This document shows positions 49,175 through 57,812 of a stretch of 64,000 nt of DNA, piece after piece. Under the pieces are notes generated by a model. The model was not told the DNA's origin. It was given only the letters and a program-made list of their open reading frames with translations, and did no database searches. Source of the DNA: Comamonas sp. (lineage in GTDB: Bacteria > Pseudomonadota > Gammaproteobacteria > Burkholderiales > Burkholderiaceae_C); contig JADMKK010000041.1 in the NCBI GenBank assembly GCA_015478895.1, positions 1-64,000 of the forward strand, given 5' to 3'. Numbering within the stretch: the stretch's first letter is position 1; each line of letters begins with the position of its first letter. Both the position numbers and the translations under genes were made by a program.

Positions 49175-49497
49175 ACGTTTTGGCCTGCCTGCAACACAAT
49201 TGTTAATGATCAAAAACTGAAGCGGCATGCCATTGTGAAGACTCACTTTCAGCGGGAAAATATCGTGAAACGCTTTGCGAAAAAGGGCAGATAGCTTCTT
49301 TTTGTATAGCGTTCGAGGGATGTTGTGTAATTGACAAAAAAGTCAGCCTGCATGACGCTTATCAAGCTGAAAGTGACATTTTTCGCCGTTTGCAAGGCAA
49401 ACTTTCCACAACTGTGAGCTTGCTCTGCAGAACAGCGCTAGCAAACCGTTTTCAGCCTCAGGCACGCATTTTCTTTTTTTATTCCAAGGAGCTTTTT
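49175..49497. other. pilA upstream region
   Basis: No gene is visible in these 323 bases. TCACTTTCAGC (49243-49253) and GCTGAAAGTGA (49366-49376) form an 11-bp inverted repeat 112 bases apart. I searched for a sigma-54 GG-N10-GC element, as in many pilA promoters, and found none on the plus strand. Confidence 0.45.
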
Positions 49498-49947
49498 ATG
49501 AAGCGTACGATGCAAAAGGGTTTCACCCTGATCGAACTGATGATCGTGGTCGCGATTATTGGTATTTTGGCGGCTGTGGCTTTGCCGGCTTATCAAGACT
49601 ACACTGTGCGTTCTAGAGTTTCTGAATTGGCAATTCAAGCTTCTGCAGCCAAAGCATCAATTTCAGAATCCATCATCAATGCCGGGGTAACAACCGCATC
49701 TGGGCTGACTGCATTAGGTTCTGCTGCCTGCCGTGGAGTCACAACAATCGCATCGGCAAATGCAACGAAAAATACAAAATCACTAACCTGCTCAGTTGGC
49801 GTAATCACGGCAACTGGAACGACTGAAGCTAAAGGGGTCGCATTAACGTTTACACCAACCGCCTCTGAACGTGGCGTTTCATGGAAATGTACTACTACAA
49901 GTACAAACTTCAAATACGTTCCTTCTGAGTGCCGCCAATCGTCATAA
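49498..49947 (+). CDS. pilA: Type IV major pilin PilA
   Basis: The 149-residue prepilin has the cleavage/methylation site [32 protein letters not shown], with Glu13 (position 5 of the mature chain), followed by [25 protein letters not shown]. Cysteines 131 and 145 would close the C-terminal loop; Cys78 and Cys98 can form a second pair. The chain ends CRQSS, with serines just after the loop cysteine. AAGGAG precedes ATG 49498. The DNA becomes less GC-rich through the gene (about 48% in the 60 bases from 49801). Terminator follows, then an AT-rich gene. Confidence 0.95.
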   Translation: MKRTMQKGFTLIELMIVVAIIGILAAVALPAYQDYTVRSRVSELAIQASAAKASISESIINAGVTTASGLTALGSAACRGVTTIASANATKNTKSLTCSVGVITATGTTEAKGVALTFTPTASERGVSWKCTTTSTNFKYVPSECRQSS

Positions 49948-49967
49948 CACAGTTTAATTTTCCAGAT

Positions 49968-49990
49968 AATGGGGCCCTTGGCCCCATTTT
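49968..49990 (+). terminator. Terminator of pilA, abutting the next start codon
   Basis: AATGGGGCC/GGCCCCATT with a 3-base loop followed by TTTT. The next ATG is at 49993, so the following gene has no room for a standard ribosome binding site and probably depends on read-through. Confidence 0.85.
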
Positions 49991-49992
49991 GT

Positions 49993-51312
49993 ATGAGCAA
50001 AATAAAAATACTATTCTTACTCTTTGTTGTATTAAATATTGAGACTATTTTTTTGTTTTTATTTGACAGAAACGTAAAAAACTATATTCCCATAGAGAAT
50101 ATTTTTGCACTATCATTCCTACTTTTTACAAGGAAAAAGATATTTCACTACGGGCTATACTCATTGCTATTTTTTCTATTTTTTCTGGAGATTATCCCCA
50201 ACACATTTAAAAATCTAAACAAATTAAATATTTACGACAGCCTTATTCTAATAAAAAACCTTGACAATAACTGGAAAATAATTTCCGCTATATTTTTCAT
50301 TGCTGTTATCACTATTCTTATAGCAAAGACGGAGATTTTATTTAGATTAACAAAAAATATTACCCCCTCCCAACACTTATTACTACTAACTTTTATTTCA
50401 ACATTATTAGTGATAGATTTCTACAAAGATGGCAAACAAAACATATTACAAAGCAGAATATTAAATTATCAAAACAGGTACCTTGATATTGAAGGACCTT
50501 TATTTTTCGACAAAACTTCAATTAGGCTTTTACCTTGGAATCACGAAACTGCTACAGATAATTTATTATCAAGCATTAATAAAAAAAAAGCGTTAGTAAT
50601 TGTTGAATCATGGGGAATCCCAAAAAATAAAGAGATTATTAATAGTCAAATTGAAATTTTCAGTGAAATAAAAAATGCAAAAGTCACTTATAAGGAAATA
50701 AAATTTTCCGGAAGCACTATTCACGCAGAAATCCGAGAACTTTGTAGACTATTCCCTAATAGCACGACGATAGATAGCATCCCTAATTCGTCAGAATGCA
50801 TTCCAAATTTATTAAAAAATAAAGGCTACAAAACGTTTGCTTATCATGCAGGTAATGGAGACTATTACCAGAGAAAATATTGGTATCCAGAAATTGGATT
50901 CGATCAGATTCTCTTTTTCTCAGAAGATGCAAAATTCAGAAACTGTTATAGTTGGGCTGGACATTGCGATATCGATTTAGCAGAATTATTTTTCAAAAAT
51001 ATAAAAAAGCATGAGAAGAGTTTTTCATATTGGATGACATTAAATTCACATGCCCCATATGACAAACGAGATATAAAAATAAGTCAAATTAATGATTGCA
51101 AGAAAGTTAATGAAGAAACAAATTCATCAATTTGCCATAACTACTTAATTATAAGAGATTTATTTTTAACAATAAAAAAAGGATTATTTGATTTAGAGGA
51201 TATTGAAATTTTCATAGTGGGGGACCATCCTCCTCCATTTTTCCTTCCGTCAGACCGAGAAAGATATGGAAAAATTGATTTAGTCCCTTCAATCCATATA
51301 AAAATAAATTAA
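49993..51312 (+). CDS. Membrane-bound LtaS/MdoB-like sulfatase-fold transferase, probable pilin-linked
   Basis: This AT-rich gene (hand counts of 23% and 27% GC in two 60-base lines) encodes 439 residues. About five membrane segments fill residues 4-140; the rest is an extracytoplasmic alkaline-phosphatase-superfamily domain. The catalytic positions of lipoteichoic-acid-synthase-type enzymes are all present: Glu205 (VIVESWG), Thr242 (FSGSTIHAE), His353 (TLNSHAPYD) and Asp411-His412 (VGDHPPPF), with spacing close to S. aureus LtaS (255/300/416/475-476). Such enzymes move phosphoglycerol or phosphoethanolamine from lipids. Position right after pilA suggests pilin modification; this is inference. 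Phosphoethanolamine transferase or glycan phosphoglycerol transferase are the alternatives. Confidence 0.8.
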   Translation: MSKIKILFLLFVVLNIETIFLFLFDRNVKNYIPIENIFALSFLLFTRKKIFHYGLYSLLFFLFFLEIIPNTFKNLNKLNIYDSLILIKNLDNNWKIISAIFFIAVITILIAKTEILFRLTKNITPSQHLLLLTFISTLLVIDFYKDGKQNILQSRILNYQNRYLDIEGPLFFDKTSIRLLPWNHETATDNLLSSINKKKALVIVESWGIPKNKEIINSQIEIFSEIKNAKVTYKEIKFSGSTIHAEIRELCRLFPNSTTIDSIPNSSECIPNLLKNKGYKTFAYHAGNGDYYQRKYWYPEIGFDQILFFSEDAKFRNCYSWAGHCDIDLAELFFKNIKKHEKSFSYWMTLNSHAPYDKRDIKISQINDCKKVNEETNSSICHNYLIIRDLFLTIKKGLFDLEDIEIFIVGDHPPPFFLPSDRERYGKIDLVPSIHIKIN

Positions 51313-51316
51313 ATAC

Positions 51317-51799
51317 CTAATTGCTTTTACCACCTTTTTTGTAATTTAGCTTAATTTCATTAAAAAACATCTCTTTATCTACAGCCTTGCACATGTCATA
51401 CACAGTTAGTAAAGCGATTTGCACTGCGGTCAAAGCCTCCATCTCCACCCCCGTCTTGCCATGCAACTCTACCGTCGCTTCACAGCGCACAGCATTCTCC
51501 GCAGGCAATAGCTCAAAATCCACCGCCACACGCGTTAATGCCAAGGGATGGCACAGCGGAATCAAATTGCTGGTTTGCTTGGCGGCCATAATCCCCGCAA
51601 TACGTGCCACGCCCAGCACATCGCCTTTTTTGGCCGTGCCTTTCTGAATAATCTCCAGCGTCTCGGGCTTCATCACAATCTTGCCCTCAGCCACTGCCAC
51701 GCGGTGCGTGGGTGCTTTGCCTCCCACATCGACCATGTGCGCTTGGCCGTGGGTGTCAAAGTGGGTCAGGCCGTCGTTGGGCAAAGGAGTGTGGCTCAT
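51317..51799 (-). CDS. moaC: Cyclic pyranopterin monophosphate synthase MoaC
   Basis: MoaC makes cyclic pyranopterin monophosphate for molybdenum cofactor. The 160 residues have [48 protein letters not shown] and [26 protein letters not shown]. The last 25 residues ([18 protein letters not shown]) use AT-rich codons unlike the rest, though the end GGKS is the family norm. ATG 51799 lacks a strong ribosome site. Its 3' end abuts the AT-rich pilin gene block. Confidence 0.95.
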   Translation of the reverse strand: MSHTPLPNDGLTHFDTHGQAHMVDVGGKAPTHRVAVAEGKIVMKPETLEIIQKGTAKKGDVLGVARIAGIMAAKQTSNLIPLCHPLALTRVAVDFELLPAENAVRCEATVELHGKTGVEMEALTAVQIALLTVYDMCKAVDKEMFFNEIKLNYKKGGKSN

Positions 51800-51919
51800 G
51801 GTGCTAAAGCTTTCAAAGGTAAGCGCAGCCACCCCATGTAAAGCTGGGAACAGTGGCGCGATACGGGCATCATAAGAGTCTGCTTTTGTCTCCGATGGCT
51901 TTGTGCCTTTGTGCTCCAC

Positions 51920-53464
51920 ATGATGTTGTCCCATTCGCTTTCTGTTGCACGGTCTCTTCGATATGGCTTACTGGCTTTGGCGCTGTGCATGCCGCTGTGG
52001 CATAGCGCGCCCGTACAGGCGCAGTTGGCTTTGCCCAGTATGGGTGACGGCGCAGACATCACCACCAGCGAGGAGCGGCAGTTGGGGGATCGCATTATTC
52101 GCTCGCTCTATCGAGATCCGGACTATGTCGATGATCCGCAGTTGCAGGCTTATGTGATGCGTATCTGGGCGCCTTTGGTGCAGGCAGCCAAACAGCGCGG
52201 GGATATGTCGGAGGAGTTGAGCGAACGCTTTGCCTGGCAAATTTTGCTGGGGCGAGATCAAAGCATTAATGCGTTTGCTTTGCCAGGTGGCTATTTGGGT
52301 GTGCACTTGGGGCTGATTGCCGCAGTCTCTAGCAGCGATGAACTTGCAACAGTCTTGGCGCACGAGTTGACGCATGTGACCCAGCGGCATATCGCGCGCA
52401 TGATTGGCGAGGAGAAAAAGAGCATGCCGCTTATGGTGGCAAGCCTGTTGTTAGGCGCTTTGGCGGCAAGCAAGAGCCCTGATGCCGCGAACGCGTTGAT
52501 TGTGGGCGGGCAAGCTGCCGCCATACAAAATCAGCTGGGTTTCTCACGGGACATGGAGCGCGAGGCCGATCGCATTGGCTACAGCCTGCTGGCCCCTGCG
52601 GGTTTCGCCCCACAAGGCGCCGTCAGCATGTTTGAAAAGCTGCAGCAGGCCAGCCGGCTCAATGACAATGGAAGCTGGCCTTACCTGCGCAGCCATCCAT
52701 TAACGACGGAGCGCATGGCAGACATGCAGGCGCGTGCACCGCAGGGCCGTCTGCAGCCGCCCAAGCCTTCCATGGAGCACACCATGATGGCCGCACGGGC
52801 GCGGGTGCTGGGGCGTCCTTCTGCGGATAAGTTGCGGGAATGGGCCAAGCAGCCCCAACAGCCAGAGTTTGCACAACGCAGTGTGCTTGAACAAGCAGGC
52901 CAATGGTATGCCTCTGCATTGAGCTACGCACAGTTGCGCGATGCAGATCGCGCCCGCCAAAGTTGGGAGGCGTTGCACGCCTTATTGAATGCACAGGGTG
53001 ATGTACGGGCCCGCCAACAGGCAAAGTGGCTTCGCATGGAAATTGAATTGGCTGCAGGCAAGCCGAACGTGGCCCTGCAATGGGCGGCGACTGGCAACGA
53101 TGCGGCGGGCAATACAAGGCCCGAACTTTTATTGAGCAGCCGGGCGTGGCTGGCGGCAGGGCAGGCTTCTAAAGTGTCAGACCGTCTGCAAACTTGGGTG
53201 CTGGATGACCCCCGGGATGCTGCCGCGTGGCATTTGTTGGCGCAGGCATGGCAAGCACAAGGGCATGTTTTACGCGGCTTGCGTGCAGAAGCGGAGGCGT
53301 ATGTGGCGCATTACGACTATCCTGCCGCGATAGATCGATTGAAGGCAGGGCAAGATGCCGCTCGACAGGCATCTACAACGTCCGACTATATGGACGCTTC
53401 TATCATCGACACGCGGCTGCGCGAAGTGCAGTCACTTTGGCGGGAACAATCGCGCGAGCAGTGA
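51920..53464 (+). CDS. bepA: M48-family metalloprotease with TPR-like C-terminus, BepA-like
   Basis: The protein of about 514 residues has a signal peptide ([21 protein letters not shown]), zinc motif [16 protein letters not shown] with downstream [23 protein letters not shown] (third ligand Glu), and a C-terminal helical-repeat region ([29 protein letters not shown]). This is the layout of BepA/YfgC, a periplasmic protease of outer-membrane protein quality control. It diverges from moaC. Start ATG 51920 or 51923. Its last 33 bases overlap the convergent next gene. Confidence 0.9.
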   Translation: MMLSHSLSVARSLRYGLLALALCMPLWHSAPVQAQLALPSMGDGADITTSEERQLGDRIIRSLYRDPDYVDDPQLQAYVMRIWAPLVQAAKQRGDMSEELSERFAWQILLGRDQSINAFALPGGYLGVHLGLIAAVSSSDELATVLAHELTHVTQRHIARMIGEEKKSMPLMVASLLLGALAASKSPDAANALIVGGQAAAIQNQLGFSRDMEREADRIGYSLLAPAGFAPQGAVSMFEKLQQASRLNDNGSWPYLRSHPLTTERMADMQARAPQGRLQPPKPSMEHTMMAARARVLGRPSADKLREWAKQPQQPEFAQRSVLEQAGQWYASALSYAQLRDADRARQSWEALHALLNAQGDVRARQQAKWLRMEIELAAGKPNVALQWAATGNDAAGNTRPELLLSSRAWLAAGQASKVSDRLQTWVLDDPRDAAAWHLLAQAWQAQGHVLRGLRAEAEAYVAHYDYPAAIDRLKAGQDAARQASTTSDYMDASIIDTRLREVQSLWREQSREQ

Positions 53465-53785
53465 TTCGATCACCATCCCAAACAAGGCATACAGCAATCC
53501 GCCCCATACAGCGGCCCAGAAACCCGTGACGTGCAGGCCGCCTATAAGGCCAGACGCAGCCCAGAGCATAAGTCCGTTGACGACGAACAAAAACAAGCCC
53601 ACGGTGAGGATCGTGACTGGCAGTGTCAACACCACCAAAATGGGGCGCACCAAGGTGTTGAGCAAACTAATCACCACCACAGCCCATAGCGCAGAGCTGT
53701 AACTTTGCACTTGCACGCCGCTATAGATGGTTGCAACCAATAGCAAAGCGCCAGCGCTGAGCAACCATTTCAACAAGATTTTCAT
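53432..53785 (-). CDS. Phage holin family 4-TM protein (YvlD/PF04020-like)
   Basis: The 117-residue protein has four membrane segments: ILLKWLLSAGALLLVATIY, ALWAVVVISLLNTLVRPILVVLTLPVTILTVGLFLFVVNGLMLWAASGLIGGLHV and [51 protein letters not shown] is the signature of this widely spread family of unknown function; despite the name it is not phage DNA. ATG 53785 begins MKILLKWLLSAG. Confidence 0.88.
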   Translation of the reverse strand: MKILLKWLLSAGALLLVATIYSGVQVQSYSSALWAVVVISLLNTLVRPILVVLTLPVTILTVGLFLFVVNGLMLWAASGLIGGLHVTGFWAAVWGGLLYALFGMVIESLLARLFPPK

Positions 53786-53834
53786 AAAACTAAGGGCGTA
53801 GTGCACGCGGAAACGAAGGCAGGATCGCCAATTT

Positions 53835-54317
53835 TCAAGCCGAAAGCGTTTCGCCGAGCAGCACCGTCCACACAGCGCCCATGCTTGCCAGCAGGCTACC
53901 CAGCTTGGGCACGCTGGAAACAGCGGGAACTGCTGCAGGTTCGCTCATTTTGGGGCGGCGCAAATCCACCACTTGCACGTTGGCGCCGTACTCCGACTGG
54001 ATGTCTGCCAATAGCTCTGTCAAAGGGCCTTTGGCCAAAACGGTGCTGAGTTTGCCAGCATTAGGCTGGAGCAGTGGTTCGCACCCTTGAAATAGTTTTT
54101 CTGCCCATTTGTTGCGCCAGTTTTCGCGAGAGCGGTTGCTAGCAAATTTACTCACGCGGTGGGTCACACGCGGTGCGCAGGCGACGAGGATCCAGTGGGT
54201 ACGGTTCGCGCTCGGGGTTTGAGCCATGGCTTGTAGGAACGGCTGTGCGTATTGCACATCGTCTGCATACACGATGATGGTGTCCACGTTGGTCGGTCTT
54301 TCGTAATCAAAAACCAT
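53835..54317 (-). CDS. Conserved hypothetical protein, 160 residues
   Basis: I do not recognise a family. The N-terminal half has alternating strands and helices (NVDTIIVYADDVQYAQPFLQAMAQ, HWILVACAPRVTHRVSKFASNRSRENWRNKWAEKLF), reminiscent of a universal-stress-like or nucleotide-binding alpha/beta fold, then a Pro/Val/Ser-rich stretch and a hydrophobic C-terminus (LGSLLASMGAVWTVLLGETLSA) that could be a membrane segment. It follows terC on the same strand after a terminator, and precedes the holin-family gene. Confidence 0.65.
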   Translation of the reverse strand: MVFDYERPTNVDTIIVYADDVQYAQPFLQAMAQTPSANRTHWILVACAPRVTHRVSKFASNRSRENWRNKWAEKLFQGCEPLLQPNAGKLSTVLAKGPLTELLADIQSEYGANVQVVDLRRPKMSEPAAVPAVSSVPKLGSLLASMGAVWTVLLGETLSA

Positions 54318-54366
54318 GAAAAAAGCAGCCTAACTGAGACGAGATATAGAACCGTTGGTTCCAGAC

Positions 54367-54382
54367 CCAATCTGCAGATTGG
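54367..54382. repeat. 16-bp perfect palindrome upstream of the 160-residue gene
   Basis: CCAATCTGCAGATTGG lies about 50 bases before the start of the hypothetical gene on the minus strand and is a candidate operator. Confidence 0.5.
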
Positions 54383-54395
54383 CTGCTTTTGTCAA

Positions 54396-54426
54396 TAAAG
54401 AAGCATGGGAGGCGCCCACGCTTCTT
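54396..54426 (-). terminator. Terminator of terC
   Basis: On the minus strand AAGAAGC-GTGGGC / GCCCATGCTTCTT forms an almost perfect long stem followed by T-rich sequence, 12 bases past the terC stop. Confidence 0.75.
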
Positions 54427-54438
54427 TATCGGATGGAA

Positions 54439-55188
54439 TTAAGCTTTGCTGCCTTTTTTAGCTGCAACCAGCTTGCCCAGTGCCAGCACGAACAAAGCGC
54501 CGCCAACGTGAGCTACCCAGTACAAGGTGGAGGAGATCACCGGCAGGCTGTTCTCGTCCATGGTGCCAAGTTTGGGCATCCACATCCACTTGTCAGGGTT
54601 GGTAAAGACAGGGTCAGTGACCAGCATGCCGCCCGCAATCCAGCCCAGCAGCATGCCGCCGGCAACGATGATCAGGGGGAAGCGCTCCATCAATTTGATG
54701 ACGAATTGCGAGCCCCAGACGATGATGGGGATAGAGATCAGCAGGCCCAAAACGATCAGGAGCATTTGGTGCTCACCCGAGCTTTGCGCGGCGCCTGCAA
54801 TCGCAATCACGTTGTCTACCGACATGACCAGGTCGGCCACGATAATGGTTTTGATCGCCGCGAAAAGCTTGTCGCTGCCTTCAATGTTGTCGTGACCTTC
54901 TTCGTCCGGCGCAACCAGCTTGATACCAATCCAGACCAGCAGCAATGCACCTACGACCTTCAGGAAAGGCAATTGCAGCAGCGTCATGGCAAACGCGATC
55001 AAGATCACGCGCAAAATAATGGCGCCAGCCGTACCCCAGAGAATGCCTTTGGTGCGCTGCTCAGGTGGCAGCTTGCGACACGCCAGCGCGATCACCACCG
55101 CGTTATCACCACCCAACAAAATGTCGATGATGATGATTTGCCCGAGTGCAATCCAAAACGGGGTATGGGTTAGAAAATCCAGATCCAT
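54439..55188 (-). CDS. TerC-family integral membrane protein (probable manganese exporter)
   Basis: The 249-residue protein has seven membrane segments with the paired acidic motifs DILLGGDNAVVIALACRKLP and DLVMSVDNVIAIAGAA, typical of the TerC/YjbE group. Several TerC proteins export Mn2+; the riboswitch upstream supports this. GAGG lies six bases before ATG 55188. Confidence 0.92.
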   Translation of the reverse strand: MDLDFLTHTPFWIALGQIIIIDILLGGDNAVVIALACRKLPPEQRTKGILWGTAGAIILRVILIAFAMTLLQLPFLKVVGALLLVWIGIKLVAPDEEGHDNIEGSDKLFAAIKTIIVADLVMSVDNVIAIAGAAQSSGEHQMLLIVLGLLISIPIIVWGSQFVIKLMERFPLIIVAGGMLLGWIAGGMLVTDPVFTNPDKWMWMPKLGTMDENSLPVISSTLYWVAHVGGALFVLALGKLVAAKKGSKA

Positions 55189-55334
55189 ATAAAACCTCAG
55201 TAAGAAGCCATGCGCGCGCAGTACGGCACGGCGGTTATTTACTACGCATATTCACCTGAGGGGAAGTCTGTGTGTGCAGTCAGCAATGACCTGAACACTG
55301 TGGGAGTTCCTTGGGGTGATTATGTGTAATCAGT

Positions 55335-55479
55335 CGCCCAAAGGTCTTGCCCGCAATATTCATGTCCGAATATTACCTGGCAGGCCGGAAACCGAAGCTT
55401 CGTACTGACGACCTGTCAACCCGCAAAGGCTCGGCTGTATGGCGAAGCTTTGCGGGGAGCTACTCCCCTTTGAAGGGCG
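55335..55479 (-). ncRNA. yybP-ykoY manganese riboswitch upstream of terC
   Basis: Read on the minus strand, CGCCC-ttc-AAAGG at the 5' end pairs with CCTTTGGGCG at the 3' end as P1. Just inside lie the class hallmarks GGGGAGTAGC and, at the 3' side, GCGGGCAAGACC, with GGTCGTCAGTAC and CCGGCCTGCCAGG between. These are the conserved loops of the yybP-ykoY aptamer that binds Mn2+. The aptamer ends 147 bases before the terC start; the expression platform between was not resolved by eye. Confidence 0.9.
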
Positions 55480-55619
55480 TAATTTGAACACAAGTCAAGG
55501 CGCTATGCATACAAAAGTGCATGTGGATTGTGCGGATGCACGCATGCCATTAGCGCTGTCTCTGGCCTAGGGCAGGGCTTTGGAGGGTAGCGTTGCGGTG
55601 CGCCTGGCTGCCTGATGCG
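55480..55619. other. Gap between chemoreceptor stop and riboswitch
   Basis: No gene. The minus-strand promoter of the riboswitch must lie here; TTGTATGCATAG is AT-rich but I cannot pick a -35/-10 pair with confidence. Confidence 0.3.
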
Positions 55620-57569
55620 TCACGGCTGCATGGTGGATTCGCCATGGACGCTAAAGAACGAGACCGCCTGCACCAGCTCCTCACCCTGCAAGCGCAAGCT
55701 GTTGGCTGCGGCGGCCATCTCTTCCACCAGTGCGGCATTTTGCTGGGTCGCTTGATCCATCTGGGTGACAGCTTCGCCCACTTGCGCCACACCGTTGGCC
55801 TGTTCCTGGCTGGCACTGCTAATGGCTGAGACGATGTGGTTGACCTTTTGAATCGCGGTGACGATATCGCCCATGGTGCTGCCGGCTTTTTGCACCAGCG
55901 CATTGCCTTCACCCACGCGCAAGACGCTGGCGTCAATCAGCTGTTTGATCTGCTTGGCCGCTTCTGCACTGCGCTGCGCCAAGCTACGCACTTCCCCAGC
56001 GACCACGGCAAAACCCCGGCCTTGTTCGCCTGCCCGGGCGGCTTCGACCGCAGCGTTGAGCGCCAAGATATTGGTCTGAAACGCAATGCCATCAATCACG
56101 CTGATGATTTCGGCAATCTTGTGGCTGCTGTCGTTGATGCCCTGCATGGTCTGCACCACCTGTGCCACCACGTCACCGCCTTGCACGGCCACATCGCGTG
56201 CGGAGCTGGCCAGCAAGCTCGCTTCCCGGGCGTTATCTGCGTTGTGGCGCACGGTGGCGCTGAGTTCCTCCATGGAGGCTGCGGTTTCTTCCAGCGCACT
56301 GGCTTGCTGCTCGGTACGGCCTGACAAATCCATATTGCCTTGCGCAATTTCTGCACTGGCCAAGGCCACGCTGTCGGCGCCGCTGCGCACCTGCGCCACC
56401 ATAGGACGCAAACGTGCGCGCATGGCTTGCTGCGCTTGCAGTAGCTCGCCCACTTCGTTGGTGCCGGCGGCGTGGTTCGCACCACTCAAATCACCTTGTG
56501 AAACAGCCTGCGCCAGTTGCACCGCTTGGTGCAAAGGGGCAGTGATAGAGCGGATAAAAACCAATGCGAGCCACAGGGACAGCGCAATTGCCAAGGCCAT
56601 CGACGCCAGGACTGTGATGAGTTGCTGGCGTTGCGCGCTTTCCTGCGCGCGCAGAGATTGGGCCAACAGGTCAGAACCGCCTGTGACCACGGCATTGACG
56701 GCTTCAATGGCACGCGTCAAGGTATCAAAAAACACGGGGGCGGCAAGTGTGAGTGTGGGGGCTTCCATCAATTGTTCGTTGGCCAGCTTCAAGCTCTGGC
56801 CAACCAGTGCCTGCATTTTTTCGACCGGTGCAGTCATTGAGGCACGCAAGCCTTCATTGAGTGCCATCGCACGCTGGAGGGAATAGCCGGTATCGCCTTG
56901 CAAATCCAGCACGCGGCGCTGCAGGGCGCGCAGTGCTCCCCGGTTTTCGGGAGGTAGTTCTCCTTGCGCAAGGAAACCCGCTCCCTGGCCGCGCAGCAGG
57001 CCCAGGTTTTCCGTCAACAACGGCGCTTGCGCCAGCACAGCTTGGATTAGTGCCTGGCTGTCGGCATGCGGCGTAAGACTGAGCTTGAAGGCATGCATTA
57101 ATTCCTGGTTGAGGAGCAAGAGCTGGCTGACCAGCTGTGTGTGCTGCGCCATGCTTTGCGGTGCGGCAAGGCGGCGGCTATCGACCGCCTTTTCCAGTTC
57201 CTGCCAGCTTTGCACCATCTGCTTAAGTTGCTGCTGCAAGGCATCAGGAGCCTGTGCCTGGCGCAAGGCTTGTTGGGCCTGATTCAAATGCTGGCTGACC
57301 GCTTCTCGAATGGCAGGGCGGCGTAAAGCCATGGTGTTATCACCACCGAGCATGGCTGCAGAGGTGCCACGATGAACTTGCAGCTGCTGCACAACACTAT
57401 TGACAGCCATCAACGAAGGCATGCCTTCAGCTTCTTGGCGTGCCTGACGCAGTTCACCCAGGATATCGGTGACATACAAGGTGAGTGGGATGCCAGTCAT
57501 CACCAATACGATCAGGCCAAGGATAGAAATTTTGTGCGAGAGGTGAAGTCGATGGAGCCAGTGGTGCAT
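55620..57569 (-). CDS. Methyl-accepting chemotaxis protein
   Basis: The 649-residue receptor begins [35 protein letters not shown], with a first membrane segment, a large all-helical periplasmic domain of about 300 residues, a second segment ([23 protein letters not shown]), a HAMP domain and a signalling domain whose hairpin tip reads [66 protein letters not shown] near the N-terminus resembles NIT-type sensor domains. The ligand is unknown. No CheR-binding pentapeptide at the C-terminus. No chemotaxis genes are adjacent. Confidence 0.93.
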   Translation of the reverse strand: MHHWLHRLHLSHKISILGLIVLVMTGIPLTLYVTDILGELRQARQEAEGMPSLMAVNSVVQQLQVHRGTSAAMLGGDNTMALRRPAIREAVSQHLNQAQQALRQAQAPDALQQQLKQMVQSWQELEKAVDSRRLAAPQSMAQHTQLVSQLLLLNQELMHAFKLSLTPHADSQALIQAVLAQAPLLTENLGLLRGQGAGFLAQGELPPENRGALRALQRRVLDLQGDTGYSLQRAMALNEGLRASMTAPVEKMQALVGQSLKLANEQLMEAPTLTLAAPVFFDTLTRAIEAVNAVVTGGSDLLAQSLRAQESAQRQQLITVLASMALAIALSLWLALVFIRSITAPLHQAVQLAQAVSQGDLSGANHAAGTNEVGELLQAQQAMRARLRPMVAQVRSGADSVALASAEIAQGNMDLSGRTEQQASALEETAASMEELSATVRHNADNAREASLLASSARDVAVQGGDVVAQVVQTMQGINDSSHKIAEIISVIDGIAFQTNILALNAAVEAARAGEQGRGFAVVAGEVRSLAQRSAEAAKQIKQLIDASVLRVGEGNALVQKAGSTMGDIVTAIQKVNHIVSAISSASQEQANGVAQVGEAVTQMDQATQQNAALVEEMAAAANSLRLQGEELVQAVSFFSVHGESTMQP

Positions 57570-57812
57570 GAAGTGCTTTCGGTGGCTGAGCGCTACAGAA
57601 GGCTGGACCACTTGAAGTTGAAAAAAGTTGCAACAACAAGTATCAACTTTAGGCATTCGCAGACCAAGGGTAATTACGCATTAGCGTGGTAACTTCGCCA
57701 CGCTATTGATGCACCTCAAAAATCAGGCGCGTGCTGTTCACCGCCCCAGCTCGTGTCAAAGCTTCTCGGACAGGAGTAATGTCAGGGCCTGGCTGGACAT
57801 GAAAGACGAGCG

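Noticed and set aside
49175-49497. Sigma-54 promoter for pilA
   Set aside because: No GG-N10-GC with matching flanks was found on the plus strand.
53432-53785. Phage remnant suggested by the family name phage holin
   Set aside because: The protein family is chromosomal and widespread; no other phage gene, integrase or attachment site is nearby.
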